A stretch of 64,000 nt of DNA from an uncultured Atopobiaceae bacterium (GTDB lineage Bacteria > Actinomycetota > Coriobacteriia > Coriobacteriales > Atopobiaceae): assembly GCA_944321515.1 (NCBI GenBank), contig CALULO010000001.1, forward strand, positions 248,001-312,000, given 5' to 3'. Positions 16,493-25,858 of the stretch are shown here, in pieces (position 1 is the first letter of the stretch; the number at the start of each line of letters is the position of its first letter). The notes beneath the pieces are model-generated. The model had not been told where the DNA came from. It was given only the letters and a program-made list of their open reading frames with translations, and did no database searches. The translations under genes were made by a program, and so were the position numbers.

Positions 16493-16744
16493 GTGGCCAA
16501 CAGCGGCGAGAAGGACCTTGTGTTGTACGTACGACCGGGATGCCCCTACTGCCAGCGCGTATTCTCCTTCCTGGAGGAGAACGGGATGGAAATCCCCCAG
16601 CGCGACATCTCCCGGGACCCGAACGCCCGAGAGGAGCTGGAGAGGCGCGGGGGCAAGGGCCAGGTACCGTGCCTGTTCATCGACGGGCAGCCTCTCTATG
16701 AGTCCCTCGACATCATCGACTACCTCGCGGGGGAACGGGCTTAG
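16493..16744 (+). CDS. Glutaredoxin-like protein
   Basis: 83-residue thioredoxin-fold protein. The active-site motif CPYC lies at about residues 17-20 (YVRPGCPYCQRVF), and the cis-proline in GQVPCLFIDG. These are the features of a small glutaredoxin or mycoredoxin that reduces disulfides or mixed disulfides. It starts at GTG with AAGGAGG five bases upstream. It is followed by bioY on the same strand after 114 bases; no functional link between them is evident. Confidence 0.88.
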   Translation: MANSGEKDLVLYVRPGCPYCQRVFSFLEENGMEIPQRDISRDPNAREELERRGGKGQVPCLFIDGQPLYESLDIIDYLAGERA

Positions 16745-16858
16745 GCACGTCCCGCGGCGGCTTGGAGTCGGGGCGTTTGACAGCAACAAAGACGTAGCCG
16801 ACCATTGCAGGGACCCGGGCCACATGGCGCCCGACGACCCCTCGTGGATTGGACTCAC

Positions 16859-17395
16859 GTGTCTCCTCGCCAGATTACCCGCTGCGGTCTCTGCGTGGCC
16901 CTCCTCGCCGTAGGATCGTCCATCAGCGTACCGCTGGGCCCCGTCCCCTTCACCCTGCAGACGCTGGTTCTTGCGATGCTCCCAATAGCACTCGGAGGAC
17001 GGGACGCCGTGATCACCGTCGCGGTCTGGGTGGCGGCCGGGGCGATTGGCCTCCCCGTGTTCTCCGGATTCTCGGGAGGCGTCGGGCACATCCTCGGGCC
17101 GACAGGGGGCTACATCTGGGGCTTCCTCGCAGGCACGGCGTTGGCCGCGGCGGTCCTTCGCCTTGATGCGGTGCCTGAGCGGATGCGCGAGGGCCTCGCG
17201 GCCGGGGCGATGCTGCTCGTCTCCTACACGTTTGGCACGGCGCAGCTGGTGGCGCTGCTGGGCATTGACCCCATGGCGGCGCTCGGCACGGCCGTGCTTC
17301 CTTTCGTTGTCCCCGACGTTCTCAAGCTCGTCGCGGGCGTCATGGCGGGCCGAGCCGTCCGGCGCGCCATCTCTGTCGGGACGCGGGCGGCATAG
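16859..17395 (+). CDS. bioY: BioY biotin-uptake substrate-binding membrane protein
   Basis: Membrane S-component for biotin of an energy-coupling-factor transporter, about 178 residues. Family blocks are SISVPLGPVPFTLQTLVLAM near the N-terminus, GLPVFSGFSGGVGHILGPTG with the conserved GGxGxxxGPTGGY, and about six hydrophobic helices. I prefer GTG 16859 (VSPRQITRCG), which matches the family N-terminus. The open frame extends to 16805 without a better start, and no strong ribosome site marks either. No biotin-synthesis gene is in the window, consistent with a biotin importer. Confidence 0.88.
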   Translation: MSPRQITRCGLCVALLAVGSSISVPLGPVPFTLQTLVLAMLPIALGGRDAVITVAVWVAAGAIGLPVFSGFSGGVGHILGPTGGYIWGFLAGTALAAAVLRLDAVPERMREGLAAGAMLLVSYTFGTAQLVALLGIDPMAALGTAVLPFVVPDVLKLVAGVMAGRAVRRAISVGTRAA

Positions 17396-17429
17396 GCAGC
17401 CTCCCCCGCAGACACTCTGGCCATCGCAC

Positions 17430-17459
17430 TAAAAGGGCCCGCCGGGTTTCCGGCGGGCC
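17430..17459 (-). terminator. Terminator of the M28-like peptidase gene
   Basis: GGCCCGCCGG (17436-17445), loop GTTT, CCGGCGGGCC (17450-17459): a perfect 10-bp stem. On the minus strand CTTTTAGTG follows, so it mainly serves the minus-strand gene; it may also stop bioY transcription. Confidence 0.8.
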
Positions 17460-17503
17460 ACAGAAGTCAGGGCTCTCACATGTTGGATGACGAGGTCACG
17501 GCG

Positions 17504-19747
17504 CTAGGAGCGGCGAATCATCTCCGTAACAAGCTCCGCCACCTGAGCTGCCTGGTCGCCGCTCACGTTCTGCGGCACGTCGGCGGCGGTCTGAGAGAGT
17601 GCCGGGAGGCCGTTGCCGTCAACACCGCGAATGGTAACGGACCTCAGCGATGAGTGCATGGCCACCGTGGCATCCGTTCCCTGCCAGTCGCAGGGACGCT
17701 GGTCAAGCGCGAGATGCAGGTCGGTGGCGGCCCCGGAGAGCAGGCGGGAGATGCGGCGGTCGGCGCGGCGGGTTCCCTCGAGGCCCTCGGTCTTGAGCAG
17801 GCAAAGATCGCCAGCACCCACGCAGTCGAGGTTGATCACGAAGCAGCCACGCACCTCGGAGCGGTGCTGACGCAGGAAGGCCCGCATGCCGGCGTGGTCA
17901 AGCGAAGAGGAGCCCAGGGCCACGAACCAGATGTCGTGGGAAATGAGGGCGTCGTCCCCGAGCTTGAGCACCGCGTCGCGGAGCTCCTCCTCACTCGGGG
18001 CGTCTTCCTCGTCTACAAGGCGCAGGCCGGCACGCGGAGCGGCGCCGCCACGCCACATGCCGCCGTCATCATCCGCCGACGAGTCATCGGCGCCGAGCCA
18101 TCCACTCGAGGCGGCGGCGTCAGCCGACCCCTTGCCACGACGCTTGAGCTTGGAGAGAAGGCCGCTCAGGGGGTTGTGGCGAGTAGGCTCGGCCTCGGCG
18201 GGCGCCGGGGAGATGGTTCCAATGGGCTCGGGGGCCGTAACGCGCTCGGACGTAATGACCGGCGCAGGGGCAGGCGACGCAGCTGGCTGGGGTGCGCGGA
18301 CGCGCGTGGCGTTGGGATCGGTCGCAAAGGGGTCGACCTCGTTCTCGGAGGGATCGGGGAGGTCGAAGAGGGACGCTCGGCGGGCAACGCTCGAGAGCTG
18401 CGGGCGGTAGCTCGACTTGCCCCACTCCGGGTCTGTCGGGGCGGTCGGACGGGCAACAGGCTGAGTTGCCTGGGTGGTGTCTGAGTCCCCAGATTCATCG
18501 GTGTTGGTAAGGCCCGTCGAGTCCTTCTCGCCAACCGGACGGGAGCCATCGTCCATGACTATGGAGAAGCGCCCGGTTGAGAGCAGGTCCTCCCTCGTGG
18601 CGTCCGCCTCCTCGGAGCCCTCCGCCACCACGGGCGCGGCGGGCTCCGCTGCTGCCTCCTCCACAGGCGCGAGAGGAGCGGTCTCGGAGGCCTGTGCCAC
18701 CCGCGGCTGCGGCGCCGTCTCGGACACCTCGGGGGCCACGGGAGCAGGGGCCTCGACGGTCGGGGAGATGAGCGAGGGCGCAACGTATTCAATCTCGCAG
18801 TCCTCCGGCAGCATGCCGAGAGAGCGAAGCACCTCGGCGCCGCGACGAACGCCAACGACCTCCTCGTAGACGGGCTCAGAGGGTTCGGGGTCAACGGCCG
18901 CGGAGAAGTCACGGGTCTCCTGGGCCTCCATGGCCTCAGGGGCCTCCACGGCCTCCGACTCGACGGGCGCCTGCTCAGCGACCGGCTCCGCCGGCGCCAC
19001 GGGACGCTCGCGCGGAACCATGCCGCTCGGGCGGACGTTCTCAAGCACGCCGAGAAGGGCGGCAACGGAGGACTTGTTGTCGTTGGCGCCAAGCGTGCAG
19101 GCCGCCATGCGCTGAGCGATGGCCCCCACGGCCAGCACCAGGGCCGGCACCGCCGCGAGGATGCCAACGATCCACAGTACGATGCGCACGACGTCGGGGA
19201 TGAATCCGAGCAGCTGGAGGAAGGCGCACGCGGCGACCACGTAGGAGCAGGGAACGCTCAGCTTGGTGATAAGGGGAAGGTAGGGCGCCACGGGCGAGGA
19301 CACGAGGGGGTTCTCACGCGGGGAGTCATAGTGGGCAACGACCACGATGGTGCGGTTGCCCTTGGTCACCAGCGGGCCGGTGGCGCGATGGACCGCCACC
19401 ACGTTCTGGCTCTGCGCGGACGGCCCGAAGCTCAGGGACACCTCGCGGCCAAGCAGGCGCAGCACGGCGAGCGCCGTTGGGACGAGCGCGAGCACCAGAC
19501 CGATGAGGGTCAGCGGCAGCACGCCCAGACCACTCACGAGCACGCCGACGAACATCGCCACGGACAGCACGGACGGGATGACTCCCGCAAGCGCAGGCGC
19601 GCTGAACTCCTCGAGGCGCGGCTCGACGTCGTGCTGAGCCATCAGCTCGGAGATGGTCTGTGCGGCCTGGAGCTCCTCCTGGCTGTTGGCTGGGGCTATG
19701 CCGACCTTCTCGTTGAGGTAGTCGAGGTAGTCATGTGTCATGGCCAT
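17504..19747 (-). CDS. Membrane-anchored M28-like peptidase with long disordered insertion
   Basis: 747 residues from ATG 19747, seven bases after AAAGGA. Residues about 50-100 and 160-215 form two hydrophobic hairpins. Between and after them lie the first M28-type metal motifs, VVVAHYDSPREN (His/Asp, about 136-147) and LGANDNKSSVAALLGVLE (Asp/Asn, about 219-236). Then comes a Pro/Ala/Glu-rich, low-complexity stretch of about 350 residues. The fold resumes at about 604 with DIWFVALGSSSLDHAGM, INLDCVGAG and a late His in VAMHSSL. The usual catalytic EE pair is not evident, so activity is uncertain. It stands alone between convergent bioY and divergent WYL genes. Confidence 0.7.
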   Translation of the reverse strand: MAMTHDYLDYLNEKVGIAPANSQEELQAAQTISELMAQHDVEPRLEEFSAPALAGVIPSVLSVAMFVGVLVSGLGVLPLTLIGLVLALVPTALAVLRLLGREVSLSFGPSAQSQNVVAVHRATGPLVTKGNRTIVVVAHYDSPRENPLVSSPVAPYLPLITKLSVPCSYVVAACAFLQLLGFIPDVVRIVLWIVGILAAVPALVLAVGAIAQRMAACTLGANDNKSSVAALLGVLENVRPSGMVPRERPVAPAEPVAEQAPVESEAVEAPEAMEAQETRDFSAAVDPEPSEPVYEEVVGVRRGAEVLRSLGMLPEDCEIEYVAPSLISPTVEAPAPVAPEVSETAPQPRVAQASETAPLAPVEEAAAEPAAPVVAEGSEEADATREDLLSTGRFSIVMDDGSRPVGEKDSTGLTNTDESGDSDTTQATQPVARPTAPTDPEWGKSSYRPQLSSVARRASLFDLPDPSENEVDPFATDPNATRVRAPQPAASPAPAPVITSERVTAPEPIGTISPAPAEAEPTRHNPLSGLLSKLKRRGKGSADAAASSGWLGADDSSADDDGGMWRGGAAPRAGLRLVDEEDAPSEEELRDAVLKLGDDALISHDIWFVALGSSSLDHAGMRAFLRQHRSEVRGCFVINLDCVGAGDLCLLKTEGLEGTRRADRRISRLLSGAATDLHLALDQRPCDWQGTDATVAMHSSLRSVTIRGVDGNGLPALSQTAADVPQNVSGDQAAQVAELVTEMIRRS

Positions 19748-19912
19748 GCTTGCATCCTTTTTACGTGTCCCGCAATCGCCGTCATAAGGTGTGCATACAA
19801 TCAAAAGAGTATACGTCTTGTGCTTTGGTTTCGTAGAAAAGACGCAGACGACTCAAACAATAGTGCGAAAGGGGCGGCCCCTCACGGGCCCGCCGTCACG
19901 GAAGGTGGTGCC

Positions 19913-20881
19913 TTGAGGGTCACGAAGGACGATGAGCGGGCAAGGAGGATCTGCTCGCTCGCCCTCGAGTTCATGAACGCGAAGTCCCCGGTTCCTTCCG
20001 GGGAGCTTGCCAGGGACTTCTACCCCACGCTCTCCCCGGACAGCTTCCGCCGCGCCTTCTCCAGGGACCGCATAGCACTTGCTGCCTGCGGAATCACGAT
20101 AGAGGAGGTGCGGGCGTCCGGGGGCGAGTCCAGCTGGCGCGCCGCCGAGGGAACCTTCTTGGGCGGCGCGGAGCTCGAGCCCGTCGAGGCCGCCGCGCTC
20201 GACGTGGCCTGCCAGCCCCTTCTAGACGACCCCGCCTTTCCCTTTTCAGGGGACCTCCGCTTGGCGCTCGCAAAGCTCACGCGAGCCTTCGCCGAAGTGG
20301 GCGCCGGCGCCTCGACACAGTCTGCCACGGAGGAGTCGCGGGCCTTTGGCGAGCTGAGGCGCAGCCTTGTGGACGGATGCGCCGCGCAGATTTGCTACCA
20401 GGACGCGGCCGGACGTGTCTCCGAGCGCACCATAGCCCCGTACGGCATCTTTGAGCTGCACGGGAGATGCTACCTTGTGGCAGGACGGCTGGACGAGCGC
20501 GGCAACGTCATGGACGGTGGGGAGCGCACCTACCGCACAGATCGCGTGCTTGAGGCGAAGGAGCTGACCGACGTGCCAGTGTGCGCGCCCGCGGACTTCT
20601 CTCCCCGAGATTGGCGCAGGCTCCCCTTCCAGATTGGGGCCCGGGAAGCCGAGGCGCGCTTTCTCGTGCCGGCCGATCGAGCCGCCGACCTACGCCGTGC
20701 CGCTTCCGGTCAGGGGGCGTTTGACGAGAAGGACGGCGCGCTCGTCTGGTCGATCACCATAGCCGACCTCGACGCCGCGGCGCGCTGGGCCGTTGCCCTG
20801 GGCGTCCGTCCCCTCACACCCGCTGCCCTTGTTCATGCGTGGAAGAAGCTGCTCGAGGGGGTGCTGTGCAATGCCTCGTAA
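19913..20881 (+). CDS. WYL-domain transcriptional regulator (first of a pair)
   Basis: About 322 residues. I place the start at TTG 19913 (LRVTKDDERARR), just after GGAAGGTGG; the open frame runs on upstream only as a shadow of the peptidase gene. N-terminal residues 1-70 resemble a winged helix (ICSLALEFMNAKSPVPSGEL). The middle holds a WYL-type module (QICYQDAAGRVSERTIAPYGIFELHGRCYLVAGRL in sense) and the end a WCX-like tail. Its stop overlaps the next WYL gene by 11 bases, the arrangement of PafB/PafC-type heteromeric regulators. Confidence 0.75.
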   Translation: MRVTKDDERARRICSLALEFMNAKSPVPSGELARDFYPTLSPDSFRRAFSRDRIALAACGITIEEVRASGGESSWRAAEGTFLGGAELEPVEAAALDVACQPLLDDPAFPFSGDLRLALAKLTRAFAEVGAGASTQSATEESRAFGELRRSLVDGCAAQICYQDAAGRVSERTIAPYGIFELHGRCYLVAGRLDERGNVMDGGERTYRTDRVLEAKELTDVPVCAPADFSPRDWRRLPFQIGAREAEARFLVPADRAADLRRAASGQGAFDEKDGALVWSITIADLDAAARWAVALGVRPLTPAALVHAWKKLLEGVLCNAS

Positions 20882-21794
20882 GAAGGGTTCCGCAGGCAGA
20901 CCAGGAGGCTTGGACGAGGCGCGCGAGCTCGTGGCCCTTGTCGCCAGCCTGAGCGAGGCCGGAGACGCCCTGACCGCCGAGGCGGTGGCCGCGCGACTCG
21001 GGGTCTCCATGGAGCGCGCCGAGAAGCTCGTGGCGCTCGTGCTTACGGCATCTGGCTCCGACGGAGCCCGCCTGCCGCTCGTCGAGGAGGACGGAGAGGT
21101 CACCATGCTGCTCACGCGCGGCATGCGAGGACGGGCGGTGCGGCTCACGAGAGATGAGACCGTTGCCTTGGAGGCAGCGCTGGAGCGACTTGGCGTGGGC
21201 GCGGACGACCCCGTGCGCCTGCAGGTTGAGGGTGCGCTCGACCCATCGTCACTGGACGCATCCATCGCCCGGCGTCTCGTCGCGAGCGAGAGAGACCCTC
21301 TTCTCGCAGAAACGATTTCCACGTGCGCGCGGGCGCTCGTCGAGCGGCGTGGTCTGCGTTTTTCGTACCGTCGGGGCGGAACGGACCGGCCTGAGCCCCG
21401 TCACGTCTTCCCACGACGCCTGCGCTGCGAGGACGAGGCCTGGTATCTCGAGGCGTACGACCTCGGCCGCGCAGGCGAGCGCACGTTCCGGCTCGACCGC
21501 ATGCACAAGGCTGAGGTCTCAGCGGACGTAGAGGGGACGCCGTCGACTCCCGAAGCACAGCCCTCGCAGATGGTGCGCATCACCTTTGACGACCCGCGCC
21601 TCCTTGAGGTACTTCCCTGGCACGAGCTGTCCATTCTGGAACGGGACGAAAGTCACGCGGTTGCGCAGACCCCCTTCTATGGTGGTCAGTGGCTTGTCCG
21701 CATGGTTGCCGCCTGTGGTGGGGACGCTCACGTCGACGACCCCGGCCTTGCGGCCCTCGTCGTCGACTACGCCCGCGTGCAGCTCGGCTCGTGA
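20871..21794 (+). CDS. WYL-domain transcriptional regulator (second of a pair)
   Basis: 307 residues starting MPRKKGSAGRPGG at ATG 20871, inside the end of the preceding gene. An N-terminal helix-turn-helix-like region (LTAEAVAARLGVSMERAEKL, about 35-55) is followed by a WYL domain with LRFSYRRGGTDRPEPRHVFP and WYLEAYDLGRAGERTFRLDR. Together with the upstream gene it resembles the PafBC DNA-damage regulator of actinobacteria in architecture. Sequence-level orthology cannot be claimed from reading alone. A long exonuclease-helicase gene lies convergently downstream. Confidence 0.78.
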   Translation: MPRKKGSAGRPGGLDEARELVALVASLSEAGDALTAEAVAARLGVSMERAEKLVALVLTASGSDGARLPLVEEDGEVTMLLTRGMRGRAVRLTRDETVALEAALERLGVGADDPVRLQVEGALDPSSLDASIARRLVASERDPLLAETISTCARALVERRGLRFSYRRGGTDRPEPRHVFPRRLRCEDEAWYLEAYDLGRAGERTFRLDRMHKAEVSADVEGTPSTPEAQPSQMVRITFDDPRLLEVLPWHELSILERDESHAVAQTPFYGGQWLVRMVAACGGDAHVDDPGLAALVVDYARVQLGS

Positions 21795-21805
21795 GACGTG
21801 AGGGC

Positions 21806-21841
21806 GGAGGTGGGAGGCCGGCGCCTCACGCCCCCACCTCC
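21806..21841. terminator. Hairpin between convergent WYL and DinG genes
   Basis: GGAGGTGGG (21806-21814) pairs with CCCACCTCC (21833-21841), with an inner GAGGC/GCCTC-like stem. Neither side has a clear T-tract, so termination is only likely by position. Confidence 0.35.
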
Positions 21842-21847
21842 CAAAAC

Positions 21848-24790
21848 TCACTCGTGGCTCGCACGCCACATACGGATGTAACGGCCGACGTTGGCGCTAT
21901 CGAGGCGCGACACGTTACTCGAGGGCAGGGATCCCACAAAGAGGCGCCCGTAGCCCTTGCTCGCCACGCGCGAGTCCGCCAGCACGAGCACACCGGTGTC
22001 CGTTGAGCTTCGGATGAGCCTACCCGCCGCCTGCTTCACCGAAATCACGGCCTCCGGCAGCGAGTAGCGCCACCAGGCGCGCTCCTCCCGGCGGTCGCGC
22101 TCGCGAACGAGCGGGTCGTTTGGGCTCGCAAAGGGCAGCTTGGGAATAACCACGCAGCGTAGGGTGTCCCCCGTGGCGTCAAAGCCCTCCCAGAACGACC
22201 GAAGAGCCATGAGCGAGAGGGACTTCTCGCTCATGAAGCGAGTACGCAGGCGTCGCGGGGAGCTGCCGCGCTCCTGGCAGGCAACCTCGAGCCCCTCGGC
22301 CGCGAGGCGGGGTCGGAGAGCCTCGTAGACGTGCTCCATGTCCCGGCGGTTGGTAAAGAGCGTGAGCACCGAGCCGCCCATGGCGACGTGCACGTCGAAC
22401 AGCAGGTTCTCCAGTGCGCCGAGGTAGGCGCGGTCATTGGGCGCCGGCAGGTCTCTTGCCACCACGACGGACATGTGGGAGTCGTAGTCGAAGCTCGAGT
22501 CAAGACGCACGTCACGGTGCTTGGACGCAGGCAGTGCCGACAGGCCTACCGCATGGTCAAAGTGGGAGAAGTCATCCCCCACGGCAATGGTCGCGGACGT
22601 GAAGACGACGCTCTCCATCTCCGGCAGCCACCTCTCGGCGAGGTCTGCGCCCACGTCGATCTTCTCGGCCATGAGGCGCTCGGTGGCCATACGGCGCTTT
22701 GAGCGAGACAGCTGTGCCGAGTAGACATAGCGGTCGTCAGAGCCCTCGCAGATGAGGCGCACTCCGTCGAGAAGCCCCTTGAGGAAGCGCGTGGACTCGG
22801 CAAGCGCGGCGCCATCCTGCGGGGCCTCTGCAGCGAGGGCCGAGACGGCATCCGCGAGGCTGCGGACGGACTCGTCAAGAGCGTCGGTTGCTGCTGAGGC
22901 CGCATCGGCGACGGCGCGCCACTCGGGCGTGGAGCGCACGGCCGAGTCTATCCAAAGCGTCACGACGTCGTAGCCGCCCTCGCTCCTGGCCAGCGGGACA
23001 AGGCCGTGGACCGCTACGAAGAGGTCGGCCACCGCCACGCTCGAGCGGCTCACGGACGCGGCCGACTTGGTGAGAAGCCCCGTGACGAGCGTCGATGAGT
23101 CGAGCTGCATGGCTTGGATCATCGCCTGGTGAATGGCGCCGCTGCGCGTGCCGCCGAGCAGCTCGAAGGCTGCGCGGGCCTCGTCTCCGGACACCTCGAC
23201 CGCCCACTGTCGACGCGCCTCGGCCTCGAAGCCATGGGCCTCGTCCACCACCCAGTGACGAATTGGCGGCAGGATGCGCCCCTCTGCCTCCACGTCACGC
23301 AGAAGCAGGGAGTGGTTTGTCACCACCACGTCCCCACGGGCTGCACGGCGACGGGCGCCATGCAGCAGACACTCACCGGGGAAGTAGGGGCAGCGACCTC
23401 GCAGGCACTCGCCCGGAGAGGTGGTGAGCATCTGCCGCGGCACGTAGCGCCAGCGAATGCCCAGCGCGTCGAGGTCCCCCTCAGGCGACTGACATGCAAA
23501 GGCGTAGGTCACCGAGATTGCCGTGAGCATGTCGCAGCCCACGGCGTTGTCCGAACGGCCATCGTGCGCGGTCACCGCAAGGGGCAGATCCTCCGTGGCG
23601 GCGCGGTCAAGACGATGCAGGCAGGGATAATGGTCATAGCCCTTGAGGCTCGTGAAGGTAAGCCCTCCGGGCAGGGCGGCGCTAAGCGCCGGAAGCTCAT
23701 GGGAGACCAGCTGGTCAGTGAGGGCGTTGGTCTTGGTTGCAATGCCCACCGTAACGTGGTTTCGCTGCGCGAAGAGAACCTCGGGAACGAGGTAGGCCAC
23801 AGACTTGCCAACCCCCGTTCCAGCCTCGATGGCGCGGTGCGTTGAGGCGCCCAGGGCGGACGCCACCTCCTGAGCCATCGCGACCTGCTCAGGGCGGCGC
23901 TCCATGTGCTCATACATGAGCGAGACCACGCCGCCCGGCCCAAATGCCGCCTCCACCTCGTCAGAGGAGGGCGCGATGGTCTGGTCAAGCTCGGCGGCGT
24001 CGAGTCGCTGATCGCCCTGGTTCGTACGCACCAGGGAGGCACGGACCTCCTTGAGCGAGAAGGGCCGGGACGCCACCTCGCCAGACGTCTCGGCAAGATA
24101 GGAGATCACGGGACGGAAGGGCCAGTCTATCTCGGGATGCATGGCGGACAGTTTGGCAAGGAGGCCCTCGGGCAGATCCGAGAGCGCCGTCAACAGGATT
24201 GGCCACATGCCGCAGAGGGCGTCCACGTCGTCGGAGGCACGGTGGGTGACCGACGAGCAGCCGAAGGCCTGCGCCATGTCCGCCAAGCGGTGGGTAGAGA
24301 GTCGGGGCAGGGCTATTCGAGAAAGCGAGAGCGTGTCAATCCAGGTGTCGGAGACCGCAGAGCCCCCAGGCACGGCCTCCACGAAGGTGCGGTCGAACGT
24401 GGCATTGTGTGCCAGCACCGGTCTTCCGGCGGTGAACTCCGCAAGCGAGGCCACCGCGTCACGCGGAGACGGCGCGTCGGCCACGTCTGAGGTGGAGATG
24501 CCGGTCAGCCGCGTTATCTCGGCCGGGACGGGCATTCCGGGATTCACGAACGTCTCAAAGCGCTCCGTCACCTCACGCCCGCAGACTAAGGCGGCGGAGA
24601 TCTCTATGAGCTCGCAGTCCTTGAAGGAGAGGCCCGTAGTCTCGGTGTCAAGCACCACGATCTCGTCCTCAAGGGGGCCGAAGTCACGGGTGCGGGCCCT
24701 TCTCGCCAAGCTGAGGTAGGAGTCTCGGATATGGTCAGGGGTACCCGGGAGCAGCAGCGCCTCAAGCGCACCCGATGCCTCGGCCCCCAC
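21848..24790 (-). CDS. DnaQ-like exonuclease fused to DinG-type Fe-S helicase
   Basis: 980-residue DNA repair/processing enzyme. Residues 40-200 form a DEDDh 3'-5' exonuclease: DTETTG (48-53), HNATFDR (128-134), HRASDDVDAL (183-192). A superfamily 2 XPD/DinG helicase follows, with Walker A IEAGTGVGKS (321-330), DEAH (516-519) and the late motif QAAGRLIRS. Cysteines at about 390, 462, 467 and 474 fit the Fe-S cluster of DinG. Exonuclease-DinG fusions are known in Firmicutes and actinobacteria. It starts at GTG 24790, two bases after the ddl stop, with GAGGA nine bases ahead, so it is co-transcribed with ddl. Confidence 0.9.
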   Translation of the reverse strand: MGAEASGALEALLLPGTPDHIRDSYLSLARRARTRDFGPLEDEIVVLDTETTGLSFKDCELIEISAALVCGREVTERFETFVNPGMPVPAEITRLTGISTSDVADAPSPRDAVASLAEFTAGRPVLAHNATFDRTFVEAVPGGSAVSDTWIDTLSLSRIALPRLSTHRLADMAQAFGCSSVTHRASDDVDALCGMWPILLTALSDLPEGLLAKLSAMHPEIDWPFRPVISYLAETSGEVASRPFSLKEVRASLVRTNQGDQRLDAAELDQTIAPSSDEVEAAFGPGGVVSLMYEHMERRPEQVAMAQEVASALGASTHRAIEAGTGVGKSVAYLVPEVLFAQRNHVTVGIATKTNALTDQLVSHELPALSAALPGGLTFTSLKGYDHYPCLHRLDRAATEDLPLAVTAHDGRSDNAVGCDMLTAISVTYAFACQSPEGDLDALGIRWRYVPRQMLTTSPGECLRGRCPYFPGECLLHGARRRAARGDVVVTNHSLLLRDVEAEGRILPPIRHWVVDEAHGFEAEARRQWAVEVSGDEARAAFELLGGTRSGAIHQAMIQAMQLDSSTLVTGLLTKSAASVSRSSVAVADLFVAVHGLVPLARSEGGYDVVTLWIDSAVRSTPEWRAVADAASAATDALDESVRSLADAVSALAAEAPQDGAALAESTRFLKGLLDGVRLICEGSDDRYVYSAQLSRSKRRMATERLMAEKIDVGADLAERWLPEMESVVFTSATIAVGDDFSHFDHAVGLSALPASKHRDVRLDSSFDYDSHMSVVVARDLPAPNDRAYLGALENLLFDVHVAMGGSVLTLFTNRRDMEHVYEALRPRLAAEGLEVACQERGSSPRRLRTRFMSEKSLSLMALRSFWEGFDATGDTLRCVVIPKLPFASPNDPLVRERDRREERAWWRYSLPEAVISVKQAAGRLIRSSTDTGVLVLADSRVASKGYGRLFVGSLPSSNVSRLDSANVGRYIRMWRASHE

Positions 24791-24792
24791 CT

Positions 24793-25761
24793 CTAGCAGT
24801 CCTCCCCGGCAGCCTCGAGCGCATACTCAACGAAGCGTGTGCAAAGCTCCGGGAATTCGATGCCGCCATGGCGTGCGGAGTCCGGAAGGAGACTCTCTGC
24901 AGTCATGCCGGGAATGGTGTTGGTCTCCAGGATCACCGGCTCCCCAGACCCCGTCACGATGAAGTCGCTTCGAGAGCAGCCTCGGCAGCCAAGCGCCTTG
25001 TGAGCGCGCACGGCCAGCTCCTGGGCGCGGGCGTAGACGCCCGGCTCGAGCCGGGCGGGTATGACGTGGTGCAGCGCAGAGGGCTCATACTTGACCGTGA
25101 CGTCATAGAAGTCGGCACCCGTCACGATCTCAACCACGGGCAGCGCATGTGCGTCGGCGTTTCCGATGACGGGCACGGTGATCTCCGTGCCCTCAACGCA
25201 CTCCTCCACGAGAACTCGGCCGCCGGCGGCGCCCGCCTTGGCAATGGCATCGTTGACGCCAGCGGGCTCGGTCACACGTGTGATGCCAAAGCTTGAGCCA
25301 TTGGCCGCAGGCTTCACGAAGAGGGGCAGGCCCAGGCGCGCCACGAGCTCGTCGACCTCCTCTTGAGAGAGCCTGGCATCCGCAGGCATGTCCACGCCGC
25401 GCGGCGTACGAATGCCTGCTTCGTCAAAGACGGCCTTCGCAAGCTGCTTCTCCGACGAGACCGCAGAGGCAGCCACCCCGGAGAAGGTATAGGGAAGGTG
25501 CAGCACCTCAAGAAGCCCCTGGACGCACCCGTCCTCCCCATAGGCCCCGTGCATGGCCACGAACGCAACGTCATAGCTACCACTTACAAGGCGCGTCAGG
25601 AAGTCGCGCGCGGCGAGATCGAGGGTGTCGACGTTCGTGAAACCTGCCTCGACTAGAGCGTCGTGACAGCGTGACGCAGACTTGAGCGAGATCTCGCGCT
25701 CGTCAGACCATCCTCCCCCGATGACTGCCACGCGCAGGGAACGCAGCCGCTCTCTGTCCAT
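24793..25761 (-). CDS. ddl: D-alanine--D-alanine ligase
   Basis: ATP-grasp ligase that makes the D-Ala-D-Ala dipeptide for peptidoglycan. The protein has 322 residues from ATG 25761 (MDRERLRSLRVAVIGGG), five bases after GGAGGGG. An upstream GTG at 25782 is in frame but has no ribosome site. Seen blocks are AMHGAYGEDGCVQGLLE, LFVKPAANGSSFGI (ATP-binding Lys), SRSDFIV and ILETNTIPGMTAESLLP (metal-binding Glu/Asn). The active-site region shows SALHH where Ddl enzymes usually carry a Tyr/Phe-type substrate loop; D-Ser/D-Lac specificity was not judged. Confidence 0.93.
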   Translation of the reverse strand: MDRERLRSLRVAVIGGGWSDEREISLKSASRCHDALVEAGFTNVDTLDLAARDFLTRLVSGSYDVAFVAMHGAYGEDGCVQGLLEVLHLPYTFSGVAASAVSSEKQLAKAVFDEAGIRTPRGVDMPADARLSQEEVDELVARLGLPLFVKPAANGSSFGITRVTEPAGVNDAIAKAGAAGGRVLVEECVEGTEITVPVIGNADAHALPVVEIVTGADFYDVTVKYEPSALHHVIPARLEPGVYARAQELAVRAHKALGCRGCSRSDFIVTGSGEPVILETNTIPGMTAESLLPDSARHGGIEFPELCTRFVEYALEAAGEDC

Positions 25762-25858
25762 CCGAGCCCCTCCATCTGCCACTCACATACACTAGACTTA
25801 TCTTGGAATCCTCTTGTCGAGGATACTCCAAACGTACGCGACCTCGGACGGAGGACCT

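Noticed and set aside
19331-19912. Upstream extension of the first WYL regulator
   Set aside because: It overlaps the peptidase gene in antisense and has no ribosome site; the TTG at 19913 follows GGAAGGTGG.
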